From positions 992,001 to 1,056,000 of the forward strand of contig JAETXT010000015.1 in NCBI GenBank assembly GCA_019188255.1: a DNA stretch of 64,000 nt, written 5' to 3'. The stretch comes from Verticillium longisporum. Its lineage: Eukaryota > Ascomycota > Sordariomycetes > Glomerellales > Plectosphaerellaceae. The position numbers were made by a program, and so were the translations under genes. The notes beneath the pieces are model-generated. The model saw only the letters and a list, made by a program, of their open reading frames with translations. It did not search any database and was not told the DNA's origin. Shown here piece by piece: positions 45,099 through 57,300 of the stretch. Positions within the stretch are counted from its first letter, which is position 1; every line of letters starts with the position of its first letter.

Positions 45099-46157
45099 GT
45101 TGTCTCAATTGCACACCTCGAATTCTACGCGGGGGCGATGCTGCGTGTGGAAGCTCGACCTTCATGACGGGACGGCGTACAAAAGGGGGTCGTTTTCGAA
45201 CGAGTTGCCAGGTTGCGCCGAGCTGTAGTGGAGATGCGCACGTCGTGTGGAAGGCAAGTCTTTGTTCGTAGGCCTCAGCGACGATGGGTTGGGTGCCTTG
45301 TCGGATATTCTTCTGTTGCTGACGATAAAGACTGTGGGAATGGCTCAGCCGCGTCAATGTCCAGGTTGACCTGTCGATGCTGAGGATTGGGGGGTGGAGG
45401 GGAGCAGCACTTCTCAGCAGCCAAGTCCCAAGGTGAGCCAAGGTGAGGTGAGGTCAGACGCTGGCCGCTTGGCTGCTGCCTCCGCCAGGGTGCATCGCTC
45501 ACCTTGGGCCTCTAGGTAGCCATCAAGTCGTCCTCTAGGTACCCAGGACTTGACCCCAGCTTCATGCAGCAAGCGGAAAGCGGAGCTCCAACTGGGCGAG
45601 ACCCTTATTCGGCGAGCTGGGTGCGCTAGCGGCCATGCTTCCACTAAAGCCGAAGAGTTGGTGCCCCAGGGAGCCCTGTAACGAACTGCTGCGTCAGGTC
45701 CCTGGTCTGGTGAGGTACCTTGTGCGTAGCTAGGATAGGTGGTAGGTAGAGGTATCCAACGGCCCCAGTACCCAGTACCGAAGGCCCCATTGTCCTCTTC
45801 CGCTTTCGGTTGCCTTTGATTGGCCCAGGTGCCAGTGACTGGCCTGATTAGCTGGTGTAACCCGTATCGCTGCGGCGCCCTTCAGCGACTGAAGGTGGAA
45901 AACAACGGCTCAAGCCTCCGATGAAGCTCCGACTCTCTCTGACTCTCGTCGACCACAGGAAACTACTTGTGCTGCTGTCCTTCCCCCACGGCATTCCCCC
46001 ATCAACCTCTACTGTGACCCTTGAACAGTTCCTCTCCTGTCAATTGAGTCACCCAGCCTTCTCGCTGTCCTTTCTTCGACCGTCCTTCTACTTTCAATCG
46101 CTCTCGTCAACATCACACCGGGCCCTTCAAATCTTTTCCCACAGCCCAACCGCTGCC
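45099..46157. other. Divergent intergenic region, scy1 to aminotransferase
   Basis: No gene supported. It includes sparse GGTACC-type motifs at 45715-45755 and a pyrimidine-rich leader before the aminotransferase. The aminotransferase frame stays open upstream to 45921, but the mitochondrial presequence argues for the start at 46158. Confidence 0.6.
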
Positions 46158-47474
46158 ATGCTGCGGCAACTGTTCCCGCGCGCCAGCGCCCGCACCGCCC
46201 TCAGGTTATCGCAGCTTCCTACCCAGCGCCTGGCGACATGGCAGGCTGCACGCCAGTACAGCGTCAAGCCCGTGGCGGCTTCGGATGCCAAGCCGTTGGG
46301 GCTCGACGCCTCCAAGCTCACGATAGAGGAGACCAAGACGCCTGGCAAGCTCAGCAAGCCGGAGGAGCTCGTCTTTGGCCGCAAGTTCTCAGGTCAGACT
46401 CTCAGGACCCCATCCCCTTCTCTCTCGTCCTCGAACGCCTGACTAAACTTGTACGCAGACCACATGCTCACCATTGAGTGGACAAAAGAAAAGGGCTGGC
46501 TGGCGCCCCAGATCATCCCCTACCAGAACCTCTCGCTCGACCCGGCAACATGCGTGTTCCACTACGCCTTTGAGTGCTTCGAGGGCATGAAGGCCTACAA
46601 GGACAAGGCCGGCAAGATCCGCCTCTTCCGCCCCGACAAGAACATGGCCCGCCTCAACAAGTCGTCGGCCCGCATCGCGCTGCCGACCTTTGAGCCGACG
46701 GCCATGATCGAGCTCATCAGCAAGCTCGTGCGCACCGACGAGCGCTTCATCCCCAGCGAGCGCGGCTACTCCCTCTACCTCCGCCCCACCATGATCGGCA
46801 CGCAAAAGACGCTCGGCGTCAACGCGCCCGGCTCGGCCCTCCTCTACGTCATCGCCTCGCCCGTCGGCCCCTACTACCCGACGGGCTTCAAGGCCATCAC
46901 GCTCGAGGCCACCGACTACGCCGTGCGCGCCTGCCCCGGCGGCGTCGGCGACAAGAAGCTCGGCGCCAACTACGCCCCCTGCATCGTGCCCCAGCAGGAG
47001 GCCGAGAGCCGCGGCCACCAGCAGAACCTGTGGCTCTTTGGCCAGGAGGAGTTCGTCACCGAGGTCGGCAGCATGAACATGTTTGTCGCCCTCAAGAACA
47101 AGGAGACGGGCCAGAACGAACTCGTCACGGCGCCCCTCGACGGCACCATCCTCGAGGGCGTCACGCGCGACTCAGTGCTGAGCCTCGCCCGCGAGAAGCT
47201 CGTCCCCGAGGGCTGGCTCGTCTCCGAGCGCAAGTACACCATGAAGGAGCTCGACGAGGCCGCGCAGGAGGGCCGCCTCATCGAGGCCTTTGGCTCCGGC
47301 ACCGCTGCCATCATCAGCCCCGTGCGCTCCATCGCCTGGAAGGGCAAGACGGTGAGCTGCGGCCTGTCCGAGGCCGAGGAGTCTGGCGAGGTTGCGCTCA
47401 GGATGAAGGGCTGGATCGAGGCGAGGCAGTACGGTGATGAGGAGCATGAGTGGAGCCACGTCGTGGAGGTTTGA
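46158..47474 (+). CDS. BAT1: Branched-chain amino acid aminotransferase, mitochondrial
   Basis: PLP enzyme that moves the amino group between Leu/Ile/Val and 2-oxoglutarate, the last step of their synthesis and first of their breakdown. Exons 46158-46392 and 46459-47474 (66-bp intron) give 416 aa. Start: the residues from ATG 46158 (MLRQLFPRASARTALRL...) form a basic, amphipathic mitochondrial presequence; an upstream ATG at 45921 in the same frame is less likely. Seen: HMLTIEWTKEKGW, FHYAFECFEGMKAYK, RIALPTFE, the PLP-lysine region (CPGGVGDKKLGANYAP), QNLWLFGQEEFVTEVGSMNMF, and APLDGTILEGVTRDSVL. The length and motif order are standard. No frame problem. Confidence 0.94.
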
Positions 47475-47964
47475 GGGGTGTTCGTTGACAAAGATAGAGT
47501 GGAGGGATTCCCCTGATTGGCTTTTTTTTTTTTTTTTTGAAGCGAAGATCTGAATTAGTAGATCTAGAGAAGAAGTGAATTATAAAGTCAATAAATGACC
47601 AAACTTTTCGCACAACTTTGCGTCTCCAATGGCCCCTATTGCCTATTTTGATGTTACAAGGCTCTGCCGCGAGCATTACGTGCATACAACATGTCAAAGA
47701 GGAAAATCAGGCAGTCAGTGAGATGTATACTATTGACGATCGACCGTCGTTGATGCAGGTCTAGCCATGCCGAAAACCGTCGAGACTGTGTCTTGCATAG
47801 GAAAACCAGACGTCATGTACAATTTACTTCTAGGCTTTCGCCTCCTAGCTCTTCGGTGCTCTCTGTCTCTGTCTCTGTCTCTCTGTCTCCCTCTCCTCTC
47901 CTCCCCTTCTAACCGTGACGAAAAATGCGAAGAACTGTGGTAGACAGTGGCAAATATCCACAGC
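47475..47964. other. Convergent intergenic region
   Basis: 3' regions of the aminotransferase and of the complex I gene. An 18-base T run follows the aminotransferase stop, and a CTGT/CT microsatellite lies at 47862-47900. No gene. Confidence 0.7.
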
Positions 47965-48501
47965 TTATTTCTTCTCGGGAAAAGGGTCGGGCAGGATGCC
48001 CTCCTTCTCTAACCTCCTCCTGGCCTCCTCAAGGGCCCACGTGTCGAGCCTAGCACATGGCACGTTAGCAACAGTTGGTTCGTAGGAAATCCCCAAATGG
48101 CGCAGCATCACGCATCACACCACACTTCCATCCCCGTCCATCATCTTCAATGCCGCCAAGCAGCGCATCTCACCAGAGCCTTCCATCGCCAATTGATTCA
48201 AGAATCAGAGACAGTTTGCAAGGGGGAAGAACTCACGAGGTATCAGGCTTGAAAGCCAGCACCACGCCCAGGGCAACGACGCCGCCGCAGAACAGAGTGT
48301 AGAAGGGGACCTCCCAGCCCTCGCGCTCGTACTTCTCGCCGGGCTTGACGCCGAAGAGCCAGCCGGTCGGGGGTCAAAGTCGTTGCCGCCGCCGGCGCGG
48401 CGGGCGGTGACGCTGAAGGGCCTCGCTGCCATGGCGGGCGCGGGCCTCAGGGCGCGGGTGGCGGCGCGGGCCAGGGCGGCGCTCGGTCGGACCGCCGGCA
48501 T
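47965..48501 (-). CDS. NADH:ubiquinone oxidoreductase ESSS subunit (NDUFB11-like; one-base frame break)
   Basis: Small single-span accessory subunit of mitochondrial complex I. Exons 48501-48237 and 48049-47965 around a 187-bp intron; about 116 aa. The N-terminus is an Arg/Ala-rich presequence (RPSAALARAATRALRP, AARPFSVTARR). After a frame break in the G run 48369-48373 (one base short) the minus strand reads FDPPTGWLFGVKPGEKYERE, then EGWEVPFYTLFCGGVVALGV with the membrane span, and after the intron SLDTWALEEARRRLEKEG, ending DPFPEKK. This order, with the PPTGWLFG start and the WALEEARRR tail, fits the ESSS subunit. The break is most likely a sequencing error. Family fairly sure, recalled from motif pattern rather than search. 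Confidence 0.75.
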
Positions 48502-49202
48502 TGTCGCTGGCGGGGTGGGGTGAGGTTGGCAGGGTTTCGAATCAATCGGGTGTGCGTGTCGTCGTTTGATGGGTAGGGACCCTTGGGTGGTGGGCAGCGC
48601 GGAGGCGTGGGTGGTGGTGGTGGAGCGTTGAGGGCGGTTGAGCGGACGTTGATGAGGTTGGTGGTCGTGAGCAAGATGTCGACGGTGGAGGTTTGCCGAC
48701 CGCCCGCGGGTCGGATTGGATCACGTGATGTGGCCGGCTCCACCCTTGGGTCATCTGCTGCTTCACGCCCCCCATTCTTGGCCTCTCCCCCTCCAGCCTC
48801 CAGCAATCAGCTCCTCCAGATGAGCGATGTCGCTGGCCATCGGACTAACAGGATGTGGTCAAGTGGCCAAGGATACTTTCGATCGACAACACCTGAGCAG
48901 GATTCGTGGGGAGGCTTTGCAGTGGCGCGAATGCCTTCAGTCGCGAACGGCACATACCTGGTCCTCTCAATCACCTCAGTCACATCAACTACCATTCTGA
49001 GTCGAGGCATGATTCTGATCCACTTGCCAATGCCACGTTGGATATCCCAGTCTGATCCTGGATATTTGTCCAAGCGTCAACATATTTCCTCAACTTCTGA
49101 GCCACTACTTGATGCCCAACCTCGAATCGACCAGGTTCGCGATGAAGAAATTTGCTGAAATTTCTGATGCCTGCTGTCGGGTCGTTATCATAGTATAAAT
49201 TC
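48502..49202. other. Divergent intergenic region, ESSS subunit to BRE4-like gene
   Basis: 701 bp with no gene supported. A TATAAAT lies at 49194-49200, only three bases from the annotated start of the BRE4-like gene. Confidence 0.65.
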
Positions 49203-52200
49203 ATGACGGCCACTGAGTCAGAGCCGGTGCGCGTGATGGCACCGCCGCCAGAAGCATCCCAATATTCGGCCCCGCCAGTAGCCCAACCACAGATAGCAAG
49301 GGCGCCGACCATGCCCTCGGCCGATGGCCCTGGCACGGAGAGCATTGCCATGGTGGACTTTGCAAAGACGAGGTCAGGCACAGCAAATGTGCCAGCGCCG
49401 CCTCAGGAGACCACAGGTCTGCGTCGTCGTTTCAGCATCCGACGAGCCTGGACGCACCATCGAGAGCAGACGATAAACGACCGTAACCGTCTAGGAAGCG
49501 CTCGCCCGAACGTCGAATCCGACGAGCTCTACCGCCAAAGAAGACGAAGCTCGGCTGTTGACATGGAGATGGTTGCTGAGCTCCTGGAGAAGGATCACCT
49601 CGATACCGACACCCACGGCATCTCGGAAATACGCGATGGATGGTTCGACGCCGTCTACCTCAAGCAACGGCCTCTCGACTACCAAAGGCTCATGAGACAT
49701 GCAGAATCTACTCTCCCTGCCGCTTTTGCGAAAGACCCGCCTCTTTCCTTGCAGCACTTTCTGCCCAAACAGAGACGTCAACTGCGATCTGTATTCTTCA
49801 AGGTCATGACCACGAGGTCGGGCGTCAGGCTCTTCAAAGCCTCTCTCGCCTTCTTCATCGCGTACTGCCTGTGTCTTGTCCCACAGGTGAGGGAGTGGCT
49901 GGGCCGTTACAACTACATCATGGTTGTTTCTGTCATCATCAACCACCCGGCCCGGCCAATGGGGCCTCAGCTCGACGGCACCATCCTCACCATTCTCGGC
50001 ACCATTTCAGGACTTGCCTGGGGCGTCATCGGCCTTATTCTGTCGTATTCCACCGTGGATGCCCGCACAGGCTATGGTGCTATTCTCGCCCTATTCTTCT
50101 CCATCTTCATTGCCTGTGCTGCATATATCCGAGCCTACTGGACTAGATTCTACCAGTTTTCGATTTCCGCCGGCATTGCCATGTGCTACAGCTGCCTCGC
50201 CGAAGTGAACGGCGAACAGGTTAGATATATCAAATTCTGGTCGTACGGCATTCCGTGGATTCTCGGTCAGGCTATTTCTCTAGTCGTCAACCTCGCGTTC
50301 CTCCCCGATGCTGGCTCCCGTGCTCTGGCCGAGACACTTCACGAGGCTTTCCTCATCATGCAAGTTAGTCAACCACACCCCTATTCCTATCAGCAGTGAT
50401 GAGCAACCGAGCTAAGACGTGAACACAGGACGCCCTGGAGATTCCTAGACCGCGCAACGTACTCCTCAGGCGGTCCTTGGCCCGCGTCTTCGTGGCAGTT
50501 GGCGTCGCATACCGCGACCTCCGCCTCGACGTATCTTTCACGCGATACAACCCCGTCGAGGTCCGTGAGCTGCGTAACCTGATACAGGGAGTCATTCGTT
50601 CAATTTTACTGCTCAAAACCGAAACCAGACTGTTCGAGAGATGGGATTTGCCTGAGGCTGGCATTGTTCCCGTCACAGTAACTGCGTTTGAGACGATAGC
50701 CACGGATGTTGACGGCTCTACGGAGGCTTCCTCTGGTGATACCAAAACAATGCCAGAAGATGATGAAGACGCATTGCTCCGACTCGTTGCCTTGAAACTA
50801 GCCGCGCCTACCGAGGACATGCTGTTGCACATGAGAAGCGTCATCCGCTCTTGCGATGCTGCGCTCATGGACATGTCTGGCTACCGCTCGGCTCTAGGGC
50901 CACCGAAAGACGAAGCGTACGACGTTGATCAGGCCAAGAATCTTCTACGCAAGGCAATCGACGATTTTGATCAAGCAGATCAAGAGCTGCAGTTGTCGGG
51001 CGTCCTACCCGACACGCTTCGGATCAAAGAGGTGTCCAACGTTCTTGTTTTCGCACATCACATTCGTGGTGCGGCTGGGTCGATAGACACTTTGGGTGTG
51101 CACGTCAGCGACATGAAGCAGAGCGCGGGACGGCCCAAGTTCTACCTCCCGACATACTCTCTTCACAAGGCCATCAACTACGCCAATGCGCAGATCAGAC
51201 GAGACCGCGGAGGCGTGTCAGCCAGTATGAACCCAAGACTCCCATCTCGCACTCAATATTCTGACCCCACTAGGCAATGTCAAGATGACTTTTGACGACA
51301 TCACAACACTAATCGAAGCCATTCAGTCTAAGGAACATCGGCCTGCTCCGAGATCGAGAAAGAGCTCCATATCGGGTGCGACAACTCCTCCGGAGAGGTC
51401 ACCGACCACCATGGAGGCCGAGGAGATGCCCAAACCAGAATCGAAACACAGTAAGTTTGGATATCAGATCTGGCGCATCCTGCATCGGCTGCAGGGATTC
51501 GAGAGCAAGTATGCGCTCAAAGTCTGCATGCTCACTGCGCTGCTGGCCATCCCAGCCTGGCTCGAGAAGAGTCGAAGCTGGTGGAACCTAGAGGAGTCTT
51601 GGTGGGCGGTCGTCATGGCATGGGTCATGGTTCATCCGAGGTGAGCATCAGACCAGCGTGGGTAGACGTTCTCGTTTCGCTGACAAGAATATCTTCCCAG
51701 GATCGGTGGCAACATGCAGGATCTTCTAATGCGAGCACTCTGCGTCACCCTCGGGGCTGTCTGGGCTGGGGTCGCGTATGCTGCGCGCAACGGAAACCCC
51801 TATTTCATGGCCGTCTTTGCCCTTATCTACATGCTGCCAATGCTTTATCGCTTTACGCAGAGCTCTCATCCGGTCAGTATGACTGCTTCTTGGCTCACTG
51901 TGGAGGTTGAACTGATGTTTATAGCGTTCTGGCATCGCGGGATGCCTGTCTTTCAGCGTCATCTCCCTGGCACTCGTCACGGCTGATGAGCATCAATCCG
52001 CCGCTCGAATGGCTGCGACACGCGGACTGGCATTCCTTGTTGGCACTGTCAGCGCCGTCATGATAAACTGGATTCTATGGCCGTTCGTCTCGCGCCATGA
52101 ACTTCGAAAGGCTCTGTCCTCCATGCTGTTCTTCCAATCTGTTCTCTACAGAGGTACAAAGTGGCCATGTCACGCCTTGTGTTTCGTACCCACTAACGCG

Positions 52201-52960
52201 CCGCAGGTGTGTTGTCCAAATATGTCTATTACGAAGAACAGAAACAGCCCACAAAGCAAGACATTGAACGTTCAGAGATGCTCGAGGGTCGTCTCCGTGA
52301 GGGCTTTGTCCGAATCCGCCAGCTCCTCATCATGACGCGGCACGAGCTCCGCCTCCGTAGCCCTTTCGACCCGCTGCCCTATTCAGCGCTTGCCGACGCT
52401 TGTGAGAAATTCTTTGAGCATCTCATCGCTGTGCGCCAGGCTGCGCTTAACTACGACCCCGGCTATGTTCGCGACAATGACGCCGCAGCTGAGAAACTAC
52501 TGTCTTATCGGCGTGATGCTGTGGCTTGTATCCTGAGCAACTTGTACATCCTCGCTGGGGCTCTGAAGACTGACCGCAAGGTACCTGTAAGCATCCTCGT
52601 TTTCCCCCATAGGGCAGCAAGATTTCTGATCTTTTACAGCGGTATCTTCCCAGCGCAGCTGTGGCGCGCAAACGCCTCCTCGACAGAATGGCCGAGATTG
52701 AAGCCGAAGAGCTCGCCGCGCAGAAGATGCATGTTACATCAACGGGACTACACGTCTCACTCGCATCAAATGGGAAATGGGCCCAGGTCTACGGCTTTGC
52801 CTTCAACGAGAGCTTGACGGGATGTGTCGCGCAGTTGGAGGAGCTGGAGCGTTACACAAAACTCATCGTTGGCGAGCAAGGGTTTGATGACGATTTTAGA
52901 GACGACGACTCTGACACGTCCGACAAAGAGGAGGACGAAAGGATACCCCATCACAAGTGA
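49203..52960 (+). CDS. BRE4-like multi-span membrane protein (ArAE_2/DUF2421 group)
   Basis: Large fungal membrane protein related to yeast Bre4 and to aromatic-acid-exporter-like transporters. The substrate is unknown; yeast bre4 mutants are brefeldin-sensitive. Seven exons: 49203-50363, 50429-51224, 51274-51640, 51701-51872, 51925-52153, 52207-52586 and 52640-52960, all GT-AG with introns of 49-65 bp; 1141 aa. Two blocks of membrane spans: the first (LFKASLAFFIAYCLCLVP, ILTILGTISGLAWGVIGLIL, ILALFFSIFIACAAYI, ILGQAISLVVNLAFL) and the second (ALKVCMLTALLAIPAW, WWAVVMAWVMVHP, LCVTLGAVWAGVAY, LAFLVGTVSAVMINWILWPF). A long soluble domain lies between, and a DUF2421-type domain with KYVYYEEQKQPTKQD follows. 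An acidic tail ends it. The start may be internal, given the TATAAAT just ahead. No frame error. Confidence 0.88.
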
Positions 52961-53101
52961 ACCGATGATGCAAAGCGAGAGAACGTTGCATACATATAAT
53001 TCAAATGCTCGGGTCATCACTCACCACATGGCTAAACTCGTCATACCGCTCGTGACCGCAAACACAATCCAGAGACCACCTCGCCATGAAACAGCCACCT
53101 C

Positions 53102-53698
53102 TCATCCCGCGAAACTAAACAGCTTGCCCAGCAGCTTAAACCCCGCCTCATCCTCTCCCGCCCAAAGATCCATGGCCGCGACGCCCGTCACCACAAACAT
53201 GTCCACATCAACAGTCCCCGGCGGCACATACAGCGCAAACGTAGGCCGCGGCCCCGCAGCCCTGCCGTCCGGATACATGGCATACCGACCAAGCACCCTC
53301 TCCGTCGCGGCGTCCCGAAACGACAGCTTGCGCGGCGACAGCGTCTCGGCGTCCTTGCCCCACGTGAACCGCGCGCCGCCGCCGCCGGTAGGAGAGGCAA
53401 ACACCTGCCTGCGCGCCGGGTAGTCTTCGGCGACGAGCTGCATCTTGAACAGCGGCCCGCCGCGCAGGCTCACGTCCGTGGCCGCCGAGAGCGCGTGGTG
53501 CCGGAACGTGCCGGCGGGGGCCGCGCTCGGGCCCGCCGAGGCGCGGAGCACGGCGGCCGTCTTCTGGCCGGGCGTCTTGTGCAGGACGTAGGCGGGCGTG
53601 GCGTGGCCTGTTTGGGGGTTTAGGCGGTCGATGGTCGTCTGGGCGCCGTCGTGGCGGGAGGTGACGATGAAGGTTTCGTAGGGGGTGTGTGCGTCCAT
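53102..53698 (-). CDS. Uncharacterised 198-aa protein
   Basis: I do not recognise this family. Single exon, 198 aa, start at ATG 53698 (MDAHTPYETFIVTSRHDG). The codon use is GC-rich like the neighbouring genes, and the text alternates short hydrophobic and polar stretches (ETFIVTSRHD, FKMQLVAEDYPARRQVF, PTFALYVPPGTVDVDMFVVTG), which suggests a mainly beta-strand soluble protein. A resemblance to tubby-C-terminal-like barrels is only an impression. It has no signal peptide or membrane span. It converges on the BRE4-like gene, 141 bp away, tail to tail. Confidence 0.6.
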   Translation of the reverse strand: MDAHTPYETFIVTSRHDGAQTTIDRLNPQTGHATPAYVLHKTPGQKTAAVLRASAGPSAAPAGTFRHHALSAATDVSLRGGPLFKMQLVAEDYPARRQVFASPTGGGGARFTWGKDAETLSPRKLSFRDAATERVLGRYAMYPDGRAAGPRPTFALYVPPGTVDVDMFVVTGVAAMDLWAGEDEAGFKLLGKLFSFAG

Positions 53699-54313
53699 TG
53701 TTGTTTGGTGAAGCTTGGGAGTTTGTTACGTGTCGTCAAAGGCTTGAGCTCACTTGATCGCGGCGATGGAGTATTTATATACTCGTACATGGTCATCAGC
53801 CTCACCTGCTTCTCATCACGACGTCCAGGCCTTTGCGAACGACGTCGTGCATCAAGTAAGCGCCTGGCGCAGGTACGCGTATTCGAACAAGACTTTGCTG
53901 ACGCTTGAGTATCGCCCCCCACAGAGCTGAGTCCCCCATTGGGCCTCTTTACGTCGATCGGCAGGTGGCTTGTTTAGCATGGCGCAGTAGGTTCTGGGAC
54001 TTTCATCGTGATATTTACTGCGTGGAGTTCAGCAGCTGCGGTACATCCGCTTTGGCGAGCAAGACACTCCGTGCTCCTTTCGCCACTCCATAGCAAGCCA
54101 TGCGGGACGCAGGTACCAAAGACATGAATGTCATTGCACATATTCGCCAGTCGTACCTATGCTAGAGTTGCTCTTCCAATCAACCGCTGTGCCCAAGCTC
54201 GTATGCTAAATGCTTCGCCGTCAACGCCAACCATATCCTATAATGCCAATGTAACGCATATCCTGAATACCATAATCCAACACAACCAACTCCTAATCCC
54301 CCCCATAGCCAAA
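53699..54313. other. Intergenic, no gene seen
   Basis: Promoter of the 198-aa gene and 3' region of dna2. AT content rises slightly. No open frame of interest. Confidence 0.6.
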
Positions 54314-57300
54314 TCAGTACGCCCCGTTCGTCATGTCGTTCAGGATATCCCTGGTAATCGGCCTATTCTTCGTCAGGAGCCTCTCTCCCGCCATGGCCCT
54401 CTTTGGCTCGGGCCTCTGATTCTCCTTGTCGAAACCCTTCAACCCCCCGATCTCCTTCACAGGCCCTCCGAACCCTGGCCTCGCCTTGACAGGTGACAGC
54501 GCGGCAGCCGTCGACGCCTGCGTAGCCGCGTCGTCAGACACGTGCGACTCGAGCGCGTCCGCCGGCAGGTCATACACCCACGCCTTGCTCTCCATGAGGC
54601 CGATGAACCTGGCGAGCATCTCGTCGTGGCCCGCACCCTTGAGCGTCTCCCGGCTGCCGACGACGAGGAGCTTCGTCTTGGCGCGCGTGAACGCTACGTT
54701 GATTCTGCGCCAGTCCTTGAGCAGGTCGCCAATAGCGCACGCGTCGTTGGACCGCACCAGCGACAGCACGACGACCTCCTTGTCGCGGCCCTGGAAGCGG
54801 TCGGCTGTGTGCATCTCCACGCTGGGGTGGCGGCGCAGCCCGTGCTTCAGCAGCGCCAGCTGGGAGCGGTAGTGCGTCATGACGCCAATCTCCGTCTCGG
54901 CAACGCCGACGGCAACGAGCGACTCGACGAGCTGCGTCACGACGCGCGCCTCGCCGGGGTTGACGATGCGGTTGCCCTTGGCCTCCTCGTGCGTCCGGGG
55001 TTGCAGCGTGTCCGTGTTGATGAAGCGGACGCGCGCCTCGGGCTCCAGGAGGTCACGGATCCAGCACCGTCCAGGCGCGGGACCGGTGCAGAACGACCGC
55101 GGCGCACTAGGCTGCAGGAGGTGAGCAGAGTCGAAATGCCTTTGCCTGAGAGCGCCCATGCTGGGCACGTCAAGCTTGGTGAAGCGCAGCTGTTCCGTGC
55201 CACACCTGAGCCGGCCCTTGTAGATGAGGCTGTTGCTCAGAGTCATGATGTCCTCGCACATGCGATACTGATGCTCCAGGTTGACGACCGAGTCCGGGTG
55301 CGTGTCAGAGAGCAGCTTGAACAAGCTGACGTCCAAGCCACCCTCGCGAGCCTCCTCATTCTGCACCAGCGGAGGAAGCTGGTTGTGGTCTCCTACCAGG
55401 ACAAAAGTCTTGGCCATCCTGATGGGGCCAAGGCAGATTGGCAGCGTGATCTGCGACGCCTCATCGACGATGCAATAATCAAATGTACGCTCGTTGAAGA
55501 CGTGGTGGCCGATGCCAAGACACGTGGTCGCGACAATCGGAGGATCATGCCACGCCGACTTGATCTCATCAAAGGAATGCATCGGCACGGCTGCCAGCGT
55601 GGCAAACTCCTGGACCTCAGGGTGCACTTTGGCCGGTGCCCCCAGACGCAAGACAGGGATGCTGTCGTCCTTGAGCTTGAGAAGGATATTGTCCACAGCC
55701 GTGTGCGTGTACGATGTGAGCAAGACGCTCTTGCCCTGTGACACGAGAGCCCTGATGATATGGGCGATGGTTGTCGTCTTGCCCGTGCCAGGCATACCCA
55801 GTACCAAGGCGTAGTCCTGTGCCGTCATGACCTTCTCGATGGCAGCTTGCTGATCCACGTTCAGGCTTGCCCGGTCCGCAATCTCATACTGAGTCGGTGC
55901 GGCCTTGAATCGCGGCGGCACCAGATCGACCACCAAGCGGCGAATCTCGCGAGCTCCAAATACATCGTCGGCCATGATCTGAACAAGGTTGTTCCGCACA
56001 ACGGCCATGCCATTGCTGAACTCGTCCTTGTCGAGTCGGTAGCGCATGGGCTCACCGCGAACCCTGCCCTGATGCTGATCAGGGGTGGACCCTTCAGGCT
56101 CGACTTCCATGATACCAGCGAATACCTGATTATCATGCTCGTTGAAACCGGGCTGGCGCACCCGCGCATTGTGCAGACGCCGATCTACGGCAACGCAGAT
56201 CCTCTGCTTGCGCACTGACGTTACATAGCCCAGAGCGAGAGCGAAGTGGCCCTGCTCATCAGAAACGACGATCGGTTCGCCGACTGCCAGCTGCGATTCC
56301 ATGAATGAGTGCGTGCCGTTGTGCTCCCGCTTGATAAAGTTGTATCGGAATCGGTTGATGCTGGGGCTATTGTGATCTTCGGACCAGGACCCTTCCTCGA
56401 TGACGACATCAGAAAAGCATCGTCCGAGTTTCTCCCTTTCTTTGCTGACCATGGTCCACAACTCTCGCCGGAGCTTTTGGCTCTCCTTCTCTTCCTTTGT
56501 CAAAAGATTCTCCCACTTGATGAAAAACTCTTGATGGGTAGGCGTCAGGTGCCTGACGACCTCGTCAAACTGCTTGCCCATGCCGCTTGTCACATCGTCG
56601 CCATTGTCTGCGAGCCGGTGGTAGATGAAGCACGCCGTCTTGGCATAGCACTTGTTGCACATGTGCTTGCTCTTCTTCTTGGGGGGGAGCTGCACGCTCC
56701 GCTCGCGGATGTGGCAGGCGAGCTGATTTCGCTGCATGATCATGTGGCGGAGCTCCTGTCGAATGGCCGGGATCCTCGACGTCTGCGAGGTCTCCATGTA
56801 ATACAGTGTACCATACACTATCTCAATGTCGTATCTGTCTGTGAGGAGTAGGTTGTACAGGGACGTCTGGGGTACATGGCTCGTGGTGGCGATCCTGCCC
56901 GTCCTGGCCTCAAATGGCACCCTCAAAACACGAGTGTCATTGCCGTCTTTCATGGTGACCTGGACTGTGGCGTCGATGTTGCCCTTGAGACCATACATAG
57001 GCGACCAGACATGCTCCTCGACGTCGAGCAGCTTGCTCACGCACATGTTGACCTTCTTCCCGTTGCGGTCTGATACCATGGCGTCTGGCTTGGGCTGTGA
57101 CGCGACAAACATGTCCGCCCAGCTGCTCAGCTCAGGCATCTTTGACTGTAGGTGTTCTTTAGCGATGTTTGTGCTGACTTTGATCTTGTACAGATCCTCG
57201 ACGTGCTTCTCCATGATTGTGTCGATGACGGCGCTCAGGTACTTCAGGTCCCACTGGTTCGCGAGAAGAGCTGCTTGAAAGACCTCGTGAAGCATCGTTC

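Noticed and set aside
45921..46157. N-terminal extension of the aminotransferase from the upstream in-frame ATG
   Set aside because: The extension lacks targeting character, whereas the sequence from 46158 is a classic mitochondrial presequence.
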